From Ganoderma boninense (taxonomy: Eukaryota > Basidiomycota > Agaricomycetes > Polyporales > Polyporaceae): 64,000 nucleotides of DNA. Every line of letters starts with the position of its first letter. The first letter of the stretch is position 1. This document shows positions 33,658 to 45,532 of this stretch, piece after piece. The stretch covers positions 434,001 to 498,000 of the forward strand of contig CM035305.1 in NCBI GenBank assembly GCA_002900995.3, written 5' to 3'. The translations under genes were made by a program, and so were the position numbers. Below the pieces are notes generated by a model. The model was not told the origin of the DNA. It did not search any database and worked only from the letters and a program-made list of their open reading frames with translations.

Positions 33658-35414
33658 TCAATTTGCGTCTGAATTGCTGCACTTCCATACCTTTTCCTGG
33701 GCACAAGTAAGCGTCCATAGCTGCGTAAACAAAAAATTCCTCGTACCTTGTCACGAAGAGACAATTCCAACTCCTCCTCGTGCACCATCCTCTCCGCCGC
33801 TTCCCTGTCAAGCTCTACACACGAGCCCATTGATACCACGTCCGAATCCGAAGGATGAAGCTCCTCCTCAGCACGGAAGACGCGCCAGGCCATCGACGAG
33901 AGCCATTTGTTGAGTGTCTGGGTCCGAAATTCGGACTGTCCTCCCCTGGTTGGCCTCGCGTACGCCTGGCCGCAGGTAGTGAGGAAGAGATACTGGAGCG
34001 TGGGCATCGTGTCGAAAAAGCGACCCGCAGTAAGACGAAGGTCCATTCCGTCGACAGCTCTGAGCTCCCCGCGATCCGCATCGAGCACGGCCTTGTTCAC
34101 GAACAGATACACGGTGTAGTGGAAGACGATGCGAAGGTGTGTCAGGTGCAGGAATTTTAACGAGTTAATCAGCATGTCCTATGTCACGATGTGAGTTGTA
34201 GGTTACTCGTGCTACTGTGAAGCGATCGTTTACTCACCACCAACTGATCCGAATGCAAACAGACTAGTATGCCGTCCATCCCCTGGCTCAACCACTCCCC
34301 GTGGCGGGCCTCGAGATCTGCGAAGACGATCAGGTGCGTCAGGTTGGCTGCCGCCTCAGGAGGGAACAGATCAATCGGGGCAACAGACCCGTCGAAGAGC
34401 ATTAGGTGGATGTAGAGCTGTTGAGGGGCCTGGTGACGCAGCGTTTCCACGAGATAGTAAGCCGAATCGGACGTCTCAACGTCAATATACATGCGGCGGA
34501 TGGGACACTGGAGAGCCATAAGGTAGGCTGTCTCCGCGTCGCAAATGAGCAGGTCCAGCGCTGACCAGGCATGGACCTTCTGTACGTTTTTGCTTCGTTC
34601 GTGGACCGACGGGAAGATATATTCTCAAACATTGGTGCGCAGGGGGCCGAGTGTGAGTGTGCCATCCAACTTGGGGAATAGCTGCAAGAGCGTCCCCAGC
34701 ACATCAAAGTCGGCGAGCAGGAAGGAACTCGCGAGCTTGAGGGAGCGAACCGCAGTGAATTGTGTCGTCAGGGAAGCTGGAGACACCTCGATCTGGAGAT
34801 GGTCCAGGTCCAGCATCTGGAGGGTTGGTGCGAAATGGCCCAGGTGGTCGTGCAAGAAGCTCGTGGAAATCATATCGCCAGCGATCTGGCTCCCTGATAC
34901 GCGGAGGGATCGAAGAGGGGAGCGGAAGGTGGCGAGACGAGAGCGCAAAGGACCCTGCAAGACGTCGGTGATTACGCTGAGTTCACGCACCGTGGTCAGC
35001 CGGACTACTGCGTTGAACATGGGGGAGCTGATGGAGGTAGCAAAATGGAGAAATTGGATGTGTCGTGCCGCCTCCAGGACTTCGATGAGGCGGTCGTCGA
35101 CAACTCGCAATCTGGATTCCATGGTACCTTGGAGACCATAGTATGGACTAGGAATCTTGAGGCCGCGCGCGCGACGGCTCGTTTGAAAAGATGAAGGAGT
35201 GGAAGCTGTTGATGACGTCGGCATCCGACAGATCGACAGGCGCCATCCGTAGACGTCTACGCAACGCATCCTCTGCCAAGGCAGAGCAGGTGCGTGCGAA
35301 GGACAGAACATCAGGAATCTCGGTGAGAGTGTCACAAACCACACGCAGGACGTCGAAGTGCAGCCGAGGCCCGGGGTGCCCACGTAGATTCGGATGTGTG
35401 TCAGATTGATCCAT
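33658..35414 (-). pseudogene. F-box-like pseudogene, paralogue 2
   Basis: Starts ATG 35414 (MDQSDTHPN), with the family motif LHFDVLRVVCDTLTEIPDVL. At about 35165-35175 the expected RAPCIYGLK block is missing some 11 bases, shifting the frame: the first frame ends soon after and the next continues as GLKIPSPYYG. A second lesion is an in-frame TGA at 34625-34627, after which family sequence resumes as YIFPSVHERSKNVQKVH. The intron after LHSDQLV and exon 3 (MLINSLKFLHLTHLRIVFHY to LSLRDK) are intact, and a small last exon ends at 33658. Splice sites are preserved, so death seems recent. Confidence 0.8.
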
Positions 35415-35720
35415 CCTAGAATAATGGATTGTGAGTCATACATACTTGGGAAAGCCGTCGGCTGGCACTCACTCAAACCAGGCTCGTGTTTTGCAGAATT
35501 GATAGTGCCAGTGGTACGAGGAAGACTGAAGTTTGAGCCCGTTCTGCTGCTAAGAACTCTCAGTCAGCTGAGACATATACTATTCATAAGCAGATCTACT
35601 ACCTACAGTGTCACCTCTCGATGTGGTTGTATGTATCAGAGGGAGAAATAATGGAGAGCCGGACAACTTGCTCGTGGGGGGAATCAAACAAGCTCAGTGC
35701 GCCCGCGGCTCGGCGGTGCC

Positions 35721-35730
35721 CAAATATTTG
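35721..35730. promoter_or_regulatory. CAAATATTTG palindrome upstream of F-box pseudogene 2
   Basis: About 310 bp before ATG 35414; same palindrome as at the other F-box-like loci. Confidence 0.5.
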
Positions 35731-36777
35731 TCTTCCGTGCAGCGCCAGGCTGCGGGTGAAGCTTGAAGGCTTAGCGCTCGATTGTTCGTGTCTGTGCGCT
35801 GCCTGTCTCCACCAACTCTCCACCGCAACCACCCGATCCCGCTCTCTTTATGCACAGCAAGGTCAGCGTCACAAGAGTGATGAGGCTCTCCAGCTGGTAT
35901 CTGTGAGAAGGAAAATAAATGAAGGCTATCTTTCCTACTCACTTCGTAGTAAGTCCTCGCACTGCTGCTTTAGAACCCGCGACCTCCGACAGTAGAACTT
36001 CCGACTCGGTGTCGGGCCTGGCAGTCTTCCGAAGTAAGTCTTACATCTTCCTTACGGCCTACGGCTATACGTATGGCATCCCGCACAGAACTGTGTGGGG
36101 AACATCATGCACCCCGTGGACACTCGACAAGTGACACGCGTCGAGGGCGTGGCGGGTTGTCGATAACCTGAACTCTGAGGGGCTTCCTCGGGCTGAGAAC
36201 TGCCAAAGTTCAAGTCAGCCGCACTCGGACACTGGCAGGCGGACATGGTAGTGTGTGGAGCTTAGCTGGGCGGCAGCGGAGAGAATCATGGCGCAGGAGG
36301 AGATACATCTGTCTTTGGAGGAGGATGTGAGTAAGTCGTTCTAGTCCCGGCCCTGACCAGTGCTGAAGTTTACGCGGTCCAAGGCACCATTCAGTCATGC
36401 ATCGATTAGACGGGCCGGAGGGACAAACCTCTCCACCGAGATGGCTTTGGTGTGCCCTCTGGAAGACTTGAAGCTAATTCTGTGCCTGATATCATCGGTG
36501 ACCACGCTCGCTCACACGGCACTGAAGTCCAAGTCTCCCTATCACACTGAGAGCAAATGCTTTACTATGCTTGATTCTTCATGTACCCTATAACACTCGG
36601 TCATTATTTCTATCAGTTTTGAATCCAAATGATCTTTTAGTCCGTTTCCTTCGCAGCCAGGCATATTAAGTCCCAATTCTGTATCTGTATCCTCGTGAGA
36701 GGCTTCAAGCTTCAACTTAACTTCAAGCGTCAGACGTGAACAATGAGCGCTTACCATCTTCATATTACGAATATGTA

Positions 36778-36787
36778 CAAATATTTG
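36778..36787. promoter_or_regulatory. CAAATATTTG palindrome upstream of F-box paralogue 3
   Basis: About 215 bp before ATG 37000. Confidence 0.55.
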
Positions 36788-36999
36788 GACACCGTTGTGT
36801 GGCGGATAGGCTACGCCGCAGCGTGCGATGAATATTGATCCTCATCCTCGTCCTCCTCGTCCTCATCTGGTCACTCGGTGCCTAGCTCTCTGCTTTTAAG
36901 ACTAGCCAGACTCAGAAACTTTGCGGTTAGTCGCAATCGCCTCAGCCCCCGTTTGAACTGGTCCTAGCTTTACTGACGGCTGTTTACACAATCCCAGGG

Positions 37000-38762
37000 A
37001 TGTACTCGGAGCACGTATCTGCAGCCCGCCCTCCTGAAGAAATGCGAGTCAATTTCGACATCCTCCGTCTAGTCTGCGACTACCTCACGGATATCCCCGA
37101 TCTCCTCTCCTTCTCCCTCACCTGCTCTTCCCTGACGGAGGACGCGCTACGACGGCGGCTCAAGATAGCACCAGTCAATCCGTCAAATACCGAGGTCATC
37201 AACAACTTCCACGCGTTCATCTTTTCCAACCTACTGTCACGAGCACCGTGCATATATGGGCTTGTGCTGCCTAGTAAATACGATTTCCCTCTAGATCTGG
37301 ACCCAGCCGACCTTCAAATCACGAATGAACATGTCGTGGCAATCTTAGAAGCGGCGGTGTACATCCAGCATCTCGACTTTTCCACCCTAATTAGCCAGGC
37401 ACTGTTCGACGCTGTGGTCAAAGCGACAGATGTGCGCAAACTCAAGATATTTGCTGCTACGTATGAGCAGCCGCTCCTCAGACACCTCCCGAGCTTCCGA
37501 TCTCCCCTTCGATCCCTTCAAATAGTGGGGAGCGAGCAGGTCGGAGATGCGATTTCTGCGAGCTTCTTGCACGACCACCTCGGCCATTTTGCCTCGACAC
37601 TCGAGTTCCTCGATCTGGATAACTTCGAGCTCAACATACATCCGTCATCGATAACGACGCAGTTCTCGGCGGTTCGCTCGCTAAAGATCCAGGTCGTCGT
37701 CCTCCCCGCCTTCCACCCACTTGACGTCTTGATACGACTATTCCTGACGCTGGACAACACGCTAGACATCGGCCCTCTGAAAATGGCCCTCATGACATAT
37801 GAATACCCTGCGTTCCGCGAGCACAGCAAGGCGGTCCAGAAGCGCCATTCGTGGTCGAGCCTCGACAGGCTCGTATGCGACGATCTGACGGCTTACCTCC
37901 TATCTCTTCAGTGTCCTATCCGCCATATGGACATCGAAACACTGCCACCACACGGGAGCATGTATGTCATGCATACCCTGCGCCACAACCCCCCTCAACG
38001 CCTCCACACCACCACACCGGTGTATGGCAGCTTTGGCCCCGTGTTGGACGACCTGTTCCCCCCGGAAGCGGCGGGGAGACTCACGCATCTGGTCCTCTTC
38101 GCGGACGCGGGGTGGCACTACAAACAGGGAGCGCGCCCCAAAGCCAACAGCGTGCACTGGGATCGGTTCGCAGTGAGTACCACACGATGGTTTCACATCA
38201 CTCGGTGTGTCCCGATGCATAACGCTCACTGTGTCCCGTCCTGTGTCTTAGAGAAGACTGATTGGCTCGGTCAAACACCTCCGCCTTACGCACGTCCACA
38301 TCGTCTTCCACGCCGCCATCTTCCAGTCTGCGCGGGAGCCCCCGCCCGACGGAGCCCCCATGAAGACCGCGTGCGCGATCGACCTTCTCCCTGCTGCGAC
38401 CCGGTTCGTTGACGCGATACCGAGTTTGAAGTACATCTTCTTGACGGCCTGCGGTCGCGCCTACGTTGTTCCGTCCTACCATGGGGGGCCCATGTTCCGG
38501 CAGCGGACGCTTGATAGGTGGCTCTCGTCGAAGGCGTGGCGCGTCGTCCGTGATGAGGCTGTAGGCCACCATGCCCCTGATGCTGCGTCCGGATCATGCG
38601 TGGAGCTGAGCAGGCAAGTGGCGGAGAGGATCATAGACGAGGAGGAGTTGGGATTGTCCCGCCATCAGGAGGTCAGTAGGACGGTTTGTCTTTATGCAGA
38701 TTTGAGGAACTGACGCGGCGTAGCGTAAGATACGGGAGTGTGCCGGTTCAGAGAAGGAATGA
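37000..38762 (+). CDS. F-box-like protein, paralogue 3 (complete)
   Basis: Model: 37000-38172, 38252-38671, 38724-38762; all junctions phase 0. Protein of 543 residues. F-box-like head VNFDILRLVCDYLTDIPDLL with SLTEDALRRRL; leucine-rich middle (SPLRSLQIVGS, FASTLEFLDLDNF, VRSLKIQVVVL); CPIRHMDIE; then the exon-2 block HLRLTHVHIVFH, LKYIFLTACGRAY and WLSSKAWRVV. The last exon encodes only RKIRECAGSEKE, a tiny terminal exon conserved in position across the family. ATG 37000 directly follows an AG, so an upstream first exon, as in paralogues 1 and 8, is possible. Predicted substrate-recognition protein of an SCF ubiquitin ligase, by family similarity only. Confidence 0.85.
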
Positions 38763-38953
38763 CCATGCTGCGAGTCGGTCTCCTCGCAGGCTCGGGAGTC
38801 GAAATATCTTTTATTCAACTCCCTCTTGAATTGCGTGGCTAAGCATATTTTTGGTCTGTTATTCACATGGCGGATACGTTGCGCAGACCCGAAGCTTTGA
38901 CATTAGCAGGTTGTAAAGTAACACATCACGCGAGCATCTAACGCAACGGCAGT

Positions 38954-39418
38954 CTAGAGGGAAATAGGAACGCAGCCGAGCGAAACGAGGCCGCCCTGTT
39001 ACACGGACACACCATGAGCAAGTGGGACAATCAGCGATTTTCCGCTTCAAGGCGAGGGCCAAGAGAAATACACTCACGACGTTGTTGTTCTGGCAGCACA
39101 CAGGCGACGCCGAGCACGAACTGCCCGCCGCACAGACCCCGATTACGGACAACGGCGAGCACCTGAGGCCAATCTGGCCCATGATGTCCTGCAGGTTGAT
39201 GCCGAGCCGGAGGCGGATTTGGACTGCAGAAAGAGCAGAGCAAACACAGACAGCACTACTTAGTCGGACGGTGGCTGGTCTCAGAGGGAGGAAGAGGTGG
39301 TAAGACGCAGATCCTCGACGTGGTTGCAGCACTGAACGGAGCCCCTGTTGCAGCTGTCAGCGGCAGCCGCAAGGACAGCAAAGGTGAGGGTGGAGACGGC
39401 GACGATGCGGGAGAACAT
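38954..39418 (-). CDS. Class I hydrophobin
   Basis: Model: 39418-39307, 39223-39078, 38995-38954, giving 99 residues. Small secreted amphipathic protein that coats aerial hyphae and fruiting-body surfaces. Signal peptide MFSRIVAVSTLTFAVLAAAA; then the hydrophobin cysteine pattern: C-x6-CC (CNRGSVQCC), 27 residues, C (RCSPLSVIGV), CSASPVCC, and a final Cys in GLVSLGCVPISL. One extra Cys occurs in VIGVCAAGSSC, where most class I members have Gly, giving nine. The end of exon 1 uses a weak GTCTTA donor, so that junction is the least sure. Intron positions fit the family. A TATA-like box lies at 39534-39540. It sits alone inside the F-box cluster. Confidence 0.9.
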
Positions 39419-39789
39419 GGCGTTAAGATGGGTTGGGTGAGCGTGAGGTGAGAGTCGAAGTCTGAAGACGAGTGGAGAGCTTGCAGTGAGTGCGCTGAAG
39501 TGCTGCTTCTCTTCTTCCTCGCAGTCCTTCGCCTTATATGCATCCCAGAGGGGCCCGTGCACTGTGCTCGCCAGGCGACGGAACGCCCACGCCGCCTTTC
39601 ACGCCTGCTGTTCGACGCTGCGATTGGGTGTTCACCGAACATATAGCCGGCGCCGTCGGCACGGCCAAATTTGGAGCGGGGCGCGCGTCGGCTGCGACGT
39701 TCATTTGGGAAGACGCTGCTGGATGCGGCGCGCTGTGAGTGTACGTCAACGCGTGAACCTTGAATGCCGCTTGGCGAGCTCTTGAAACG
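39419..39789. other. Hydrophobin promoter region
   Basis: Upstream of the hydrophobin on the minus strand; contains a TATA-like box and no gene. Confidence 0.5.
39534..39540 (-). promoter_or_regulatory. TATA-like box of the hydrophobin gene
   Basis: Reads CATATAAGG on the minus strand, about 118 bp before the ATG, a usual distance for a highly expressed fungal gene. Confidence 0.5.
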
Positions 39790-40287
39790 TCACAGAAGGC
39801 TCGGGAATGAGGCAATCAAGCTGCAGGTCAGGCTCAGACGCGATTAGTATAGAATCAACTTGAAGACTCACTCGACTTCCTTGATTTGTTCGGGTTCAAC
39901 GTGCAGGAAATATTTGATTCCAGGATGCGATATCTGACAGGCAGATACATATCTGTAGCTAGCGTTGATCATATGAAACTTCTGGGGGTCGTCGTCATCG
40001 TAGAAGATGAAATCTCGAAGCTCGAGGCCATACATGTATGGCGCACGCGCAGATTCCTCCACAAACATGAACCTGTGGAAGCTGTTGACTGGCTCGTCAT
40101 CCGACAGGTAGATGGGTAACATGCCGAGACGTCTCCGGAACGCGCCTGGAGTCAATGCAGAGCGGGTGAGTGCGAAGGAAAGTACGTCCGAGACGTTGGT
40201 GAGACGGTTGCAGACGGAATGCGGGATGTCAATGTTGAGCCGAGGTTGTCCAGAGCGATATTTGTTGTCCGAGGTTATCGCTGCCAC
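39790..40287 (-). pseudogene. Truncated F-box-like relic, paralogue 4
   Basis: Keeps only the N-terminal part of the family: LNIDIPHSVCNRLTNVSDVL, SALTPGAFRRRLGML, APYMYGLEL. It ends either at a stop just after PEQIKEVE (about 39870) or, with splicing at a GTGAGT there, at 39790. No leucine-rich or C-terminal blocks follow. The CSAL-type motif is altered to TRSALT. It could be expressed as a short F-box-only protein, but loss by truncation is simpler. CAAATATTTG lies about 225 bp upstream. Confidence 0.6.
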
Positions 40288-41214
40288 TAGTACTAGTGAG
40301 CGTCGTCAGGAATTCTTCAAGTTAGCCGGACAGACGCGACAAGTTTAACAGGCTTAGGCCTACCATTGTCTTTGGTGCGGCCTACATACTCCGCGAAATC
40401 GATCGCCATGGTAGAGAAGGATGTGGCAGACAAGTGTGTGCCGGCCCTCGTCGACGTCTTGAGCCAAGGATGAGTCGGGCCCCAACCACAGACGCCAACC
40501 ATCGCAGGTGGTGCAAATATTTGTATCCCGGCAAGTCGGTCCGGACAGGACGAGCCCAAAAACCTGGGTTGCGAGGTTGGAAGCACCTGTGGATTTCTGC
40601 ACTGCTCCCGGTGCACCGAGCCTCGCTCCCTCTGATGCTTATTCCTCCATCTCACTGGCAAACTCGCACCGGAAGTCTTTGCTCACTGCCACTTGTATGC
40701 TATCCTTGTCGGACTCGCTCGCGCACCTTGTACACCTCCTAGCTAGCAGACTGGGACTTAGCGGCACCGGCACCAGCCTACTGAGCATCAAGCCATCTGA
40801 GTTTGCCGAGCACCGATTTTGGAGACGAGGTGAACTGTGAATATTGTGGAATCCATCCCTGTGATGGTAAGTATTGTGATTTTTCTGGCGATTCCCGTTA
40901 TTTCTTCCAATTCTCGGGCGGTGCGGCGTGCCATTCATCATTCAAAACTGTTATATGAGATCATAGCTAGGCTTTCAACCTTCCCTTCTCGACAGACCTC
41001 TTGACGAAGTACGGCAACGCTCCAGGAAGCTACCATATGGGCCAGTTCTTCATCTACGCAGTAGGGTAGTCTAGGTGGAAGCTTTCGTAAGTTTTCTCCG
41101 TCCAGTAGGCCGAGCGACATCGGTCTGAGCTGTCGCAGTGCCTTCCTGACCGTTGAATCAATTTATGTGGAGGACCAGTCTCAGAGGTCGCTGAGATGGG
41201 CTCTCTGCCAGATG
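40288..41214. other. Intergenic between F-box relics 4 and 5
   Basis: Contains the palindrome at 40514. No supported gene. Confidence 0.45.
40514..40523. promoter_or_regulatory. CAAATATTTG palindrome upstream of F-box relic 4
   Basis: About 227 bp before the relic start; followed by TATCCCGGCAAG, similar to the context at 44971. Confidence 0.5.
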
Positions 41215-42292
41215 TCACTGACAAGACACAACGGCATACTCTGCCTCGACACGAACACTCGAAAAGAGCTTGAGGAATCGAGCCCTGTGGTAGAATGGAC
41301 ACTCACGAACTTCGTGCGCACGCGCCTCTGGCACGCACGCATCAGCACGGACACAGGCCAGCACGCAGAGGTTCGTGCTCGCTGGATGGCGTTCCCCATG
41401 GTCGTAGACCGCGCCCCATGCCATCTAGGAAAGCCACTTGTTTGGTCTCCTCCCGTGTTCTGTTTCGCACCTATACGGGGAAGGCAGGTAGTGGATATGA
41501 CCATAGGTGGTCAGGAGGATGCATTTCATGGTCGGTATCGCGTCAAGAGACTGCATGGCAGTGGGGTAAAGATACACTTCACCTGCGGAGTTCATGGGAT
41601 GTCTGTCTACAACATCAGCTTGTGTGGCCCGATGGACGTTGTAGTGAAATACGAGGCGGAGATGACTGAGTCGGAGATGCTTAGTTGAGCTGGTCAATTT
41701 GTCCTGAGATATAGAAGGCACGAAGTGAGCGTGAGTCCAGTTTCGAGAGCGAGGAGCACTGGCAGTGCGTAAGGCTACCCACCCTGAACGTATCCCATGA
41801 AGTGCTAGGTTCAGTGCGCTTTGCCTGCCGTCCACAGTGGATCTCGAATTCGGTGGACATGACGAGATGTATGAGATTGCCACTGGTCCCCTCAGAAGAT
41901 AATAGACTATCCAAGTCGTCCAGGCCTCGTCGAATGTCATTCGGAAATAGAGCAGTCGGGGGCAGTTGAGATCAAGGGAGTGTGCTAGATAGCGCTTCCT
42001 GTACGGCCGCGGCACCGTGACGTACATTCTACGAATGGGGCATGGGAGAGCCATCAGCCTTCAGGAAGGCTGAGCTGGCATCGCAGACGGCGTGGTAGAG
42101 GCGCGACCAAGCGCGGCTCTTCTGCGTCTTCCTGCTCCATTCGCGCACGTTCGGATACAAGTCTTCAGCGTCAACAGTCTTCAAGGTGCCGATAACGAGG
42201 GTGTTGTCCAGGTTGGGGAATAGTCGCACAAGGACCTCCATGGTGAACCGATTGAAACTGGAGAAGCGGTGAATCATGAGGGACCACATCAT
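41215..42292 (-). pseudogene. F-box-like pseudogene, paralogue 5 (5' truncated)
   Basis: Begins in mid-gene with EVLVRLFPNLDNTLVIG; the F-box head is absent. Family blocks follow in broken frames: SRLYHAVCDASSAFL shifts before MALPCPIRRMYVTV, then a second shift within the GLLP-type region before NLIHLVMSTEFEIH. Exon 3 (HLRLSHLRLVFHYNV, CILLTTYGHIHYLP) ends in an in-frame TAG in KWLS*MAWGAV, where paralogue 2 has KWLSSMAWRV. At least three lesions plus the missing 5' half. Confidence 0.75.
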
Positions 42293-42812
42293 GGAAGGCG
42301 ATTCGTGAGGGCTCGTGCTCGTTCGGATCGACTACTGTACTCGGTGCACAATACAACCTCTCGAGTCTGTCTGTGCTTCCATTAGGCGCAGAGAACGAGA
42401 GGTAAGTGACAAGCCGCGGGTAGACAAACGGTTAGAACGATATAATGAGGGTTGCGAGACGACTAGGACGAGGAGAAACAATATGTATAGGCCCAAACTA
42501 CGAGCGTGGAAGGTCCGAGGTGTATGGGACGAAAACAACAGGACAGTATGAACAGTGATTCAAGGATTGTGTGGTATGGGACCGAGGCTGGGCCAACATC
42601 GGAGACAGAAGGCAAGTATTACAGCAAGTGTATCCGCGCTCACTCGCACACGTACATGGCCGACTGCCACTCACTAGTTCCTTGTTTTCGAAGTGCAGCA
42701 CCACGCACGAAAACGATGGAATACCCTGCAGTCAAGGGCGTCGACGAGATTGACGAGATCTTTAGACAGAGGCCGGGTCATGAGGAGCCCGGCCTTATCC
42801 CGAGGATGCGTG
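42293..42812. other. Intergenic between F-box pseudogene 5 and paralogue 6
   Basis: No supported feature; short overlapping frames only. Confidence 0.45.
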
Positions 42813-44641
42813 CTAGATGATCGATATTGCGTTCTGCCACGCCGTGTCCCGTTCATCCTGTCAGTGGCTTTGGCTCGCGCAGCTCTAGGCGAACTCAGAG
42901 TACATACCTCCTTCTTCTCACCCAAATGCAGCCCCTCTCTATCGATGACCGCCTCTGCCTCCTCCTTGCTGATCTCCACATACGTCCTTGATCGTGAACC
43001 CCGCGGCGACGTCGTCCCGTCCAGCGGATCATGACACCTGTCCTCCAAGTCCGGGTCCGTCTCCTGGATATGCCATGACCTCGATGAGCGCCAGCGGCTC
43101 ATGGTATTGCTGACGCAGCGGGCCCCGCAGGTAGTCAGGAGAATGCACTGGAGGGCCCGGAGCTTCTTGAGGAGACGGGTTGCAGCGGGAGACAGGTCCG
43201 CATCGTGCGCCACGTTTCGGGCAAACGCTGTATCGTCGTCGTCTTCAGGCTCTTGCGGTGCATTTAGCTGGTCCCGCGTTGACTGGGACGCAGAATCCGA
43301 TACAAGCCTGTGGATGGAATACTGGAGGACAACGCGGAGGTGTGTCAGACTGCGGAGGTGCTGAGTTGATTCGACCAGTGCATCCTAGGGTGTTCGGGCA
43401 TGTAATGTGTGAATATATATATGTGTGAAGCAGTTTGGAAACGAGTGCAGCAAAGCATACGTATTACGCACCATGAACTGGTCCCACGAGAAGTTGTTGT
43501 ATTGGCCGTCTGGGCGACGTTGGTTGACATGCAGTTCGAAGGGCAGGACGAGGTGCGTCAGTCTGTCGGCCGCTGCGGAATGGAATAGTCCATCCAGGAT
43601 TCGAAGGTGGTCGTGGTCGAAGAGCCAGATAGGCAGCAAGAGCTGCTGTGGGCAATTGTCACGAAGGGCTTCCGCGAGATATCGCGCCTCGGCTGGCTCA
43701 GTGATGGGGTCACAAATGGCCATGCAGCGGATGGGGCATCGGAGCGCCATCGTAAAGGCTAACGCGTGGCTGTAAGTAACGCGGGAGAGCCTCGGCCATG
43801 TGTACTCCCTTTGCGCATCCTGGTTCTGTCTTCTCCACACTAGATATTCGTCCTCAGGGGGAAAAATGCCTTTGAGGAACAGGGTGTCATCTAGGTTCGG
43901 GAATAGACCTAGGAGGACGTCCATGCGGTAGAAGTCGGACTGATCTTTGTCATCAATGCGGAGTGATCGTACCGCCATGAAAGGCGTTGTAACGGAAAAT
44001 GTGTTGATCCTCCAAGGGATGGTCATAAATCTCAGAGATTCGAGGGTGGGGGCGTACTGGGTCAGATGGCTGTGTAAGAAGCTCAAGGAAATGTCCCCTC
44101 GATCGTGATCCACGACATTCAGATATCGGAGCGGCGATTTCAGGCCCGTCAGAAGTCTGGCCAAGGGCTCCGGGTCGTGTGGATCGTAAAAATCGTTGCT
44201 GGATTCGACAATCAGGTCTCGGAGAGTGGTAATCTTCGCGACAACGCTGCATACGGAGGGTCCGATGAAGGTTGGAAAGTTGAGATACTCAAGGCGCGTC
44301 GCTGCCTCGAGTATGGCGACAACACATTGTTGTAAATTTGAGCCATCACGTGGAATGTCGTTTGCGTCTACATAAAGCAACAGCCCGTAGAGGTATGGGC
44401 CGCGTGACGCGGGCTCTGCAAAGATGAACTTGTGAAACGTCACGATAGAGTCGGCACTCGACAGAAGGACAGGCAACATTCCAAGGCGTCGTTGCAAGGC
44501 ACCCTTCCTCAAGGTTGAACAGGTGAGAGCGAAGGAGAGGACATCGGGGACATCCGTCAGGCTGTTGCAAATCGAATGCAGGACGTCGAAGTTGAGCCGG
44601 GGTTCAACTTGTCCAGAACGATCCGGCCCGTTGGAGCACAT
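42813..44641 (-). CDS. F-box-like protein, paralogue 6 (complete)
   Basis: Model: 44641-43472, 43384-42908, 42857-42813; all junctions phase 0 and GT-AG; 563 residues. F-box-like head LNFDVLHSICNSLTDVPDVL with TLRKGALQRRLGML; leucine-rich middle (SPLRYLNVVDHD, YAPTLESLRFM, VRSLRIDD); CPIRCMAI; then HLRSLTHLRVVLQYSIH and LQCILLTTCGARC. It carries an acidic loop PEDDDD not seen in the others. The last exon encodes DERDTAWQNAISII. A longer start at 44689 is in frame, but a CAG directly before ATG 44641 suggests an intron as in the relatives. CAAATATTTG lies about 330 bp upstream. Confidence 0.85.
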
Positions 44642-45532
44642 TCCTGAGATAAAGTATGGTAAGTGCACGGACAGATATCTAGGGTTCACGAACTACTAAA
44701 GAGGTTTCCACCTGTCTGTAGACTTCGCCAACTCGGAACGACGGCGTGCGAGATGCGAGGCAGGGGTAGTAAGTACGGCCTAGGTTCTTGAGTTGGCACC
44801 TGAAGCCGCCTGATTTCGCGAATCCAGGAGTAGAGGAGACTGTCCCTGGAGGATCGGGTGACCTACAGACAACCAGGAGGACTTGTCAGTTATAGGATGG
44901 GACCAAGATTGGGGCTCGAGCCTCGAGGGTGAACGTGTCGAAGGAACTGTCATCGTAATCGATTGCAGGCCAAATATTTGGGTTCCGGCAAGCCGGCGCG
45001 AAGGGCCCGACTGCACCTCTGGTGAGGAACACATCCCAACCTATCCCAACTCGCCGTACGGCCTACAGTAATACTTCCTTGGAGTCCGATGTGACGAGAT
45101 ACTGAGAGTAACGCCTAAAGAGGCTACTAAAGACGACCTTGACAGGCTACTATAGTACCCGCGATGCCAGTCGCTAGTATATTGAAGACAGTCACGGTCG
45201 TGCTCCGACTCGAATGCGTGCGGCAATACGGGTGCCTGGGAGCTGCGAGATAAAGGAGACTGTATAAAAATCACTTCTCAGAGAACAGGATTTCGTCGCC
45301 GTCGTGACAGTTGGGAAAGCGTGAAGTCGTTATCTGAAGCACCGAGTGCACAGCACTCTCAACAGCATATCATCGGACAGGTACACAAACTGCAGGTTCT
45401 CCGCCTCCCTCAACTCTTCGAGCCCTCCTCCTCCACAGACGGAGATTGGTTGGGTGAAAGGTCTGGTGCAGGAACATCTCCGCGGAAAAGATTGGGATGG
45501 CGCGCGATCTGTGCAAAGCACGTCCACGAGGA
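44642..45532. other. Intergenic upstream of F-box paralogue 6 and downstream of the MFS gene
   Basis: Contains the fifth palindrome at 44971. No gene supported. Confidence 0.45.
44971..44980. promoter_or_regulatory. CAAATATTTG palindrome upstream of F-box paralogue 6
   Basis: About 330 bp before ATG 44641; followed by GGTTCCGGCAAG. Confidence 0.5.

Larger units (their letters stand above)
35415..36999. other. Bidirectional intergenic region of F-box paralogues 2 and 3
   Basis: Between divergent F-box-like loci. It holds two CAAATATTTG palindromes (35721 and 36778). No gene supported; frames are short. Confidence 0.5.
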
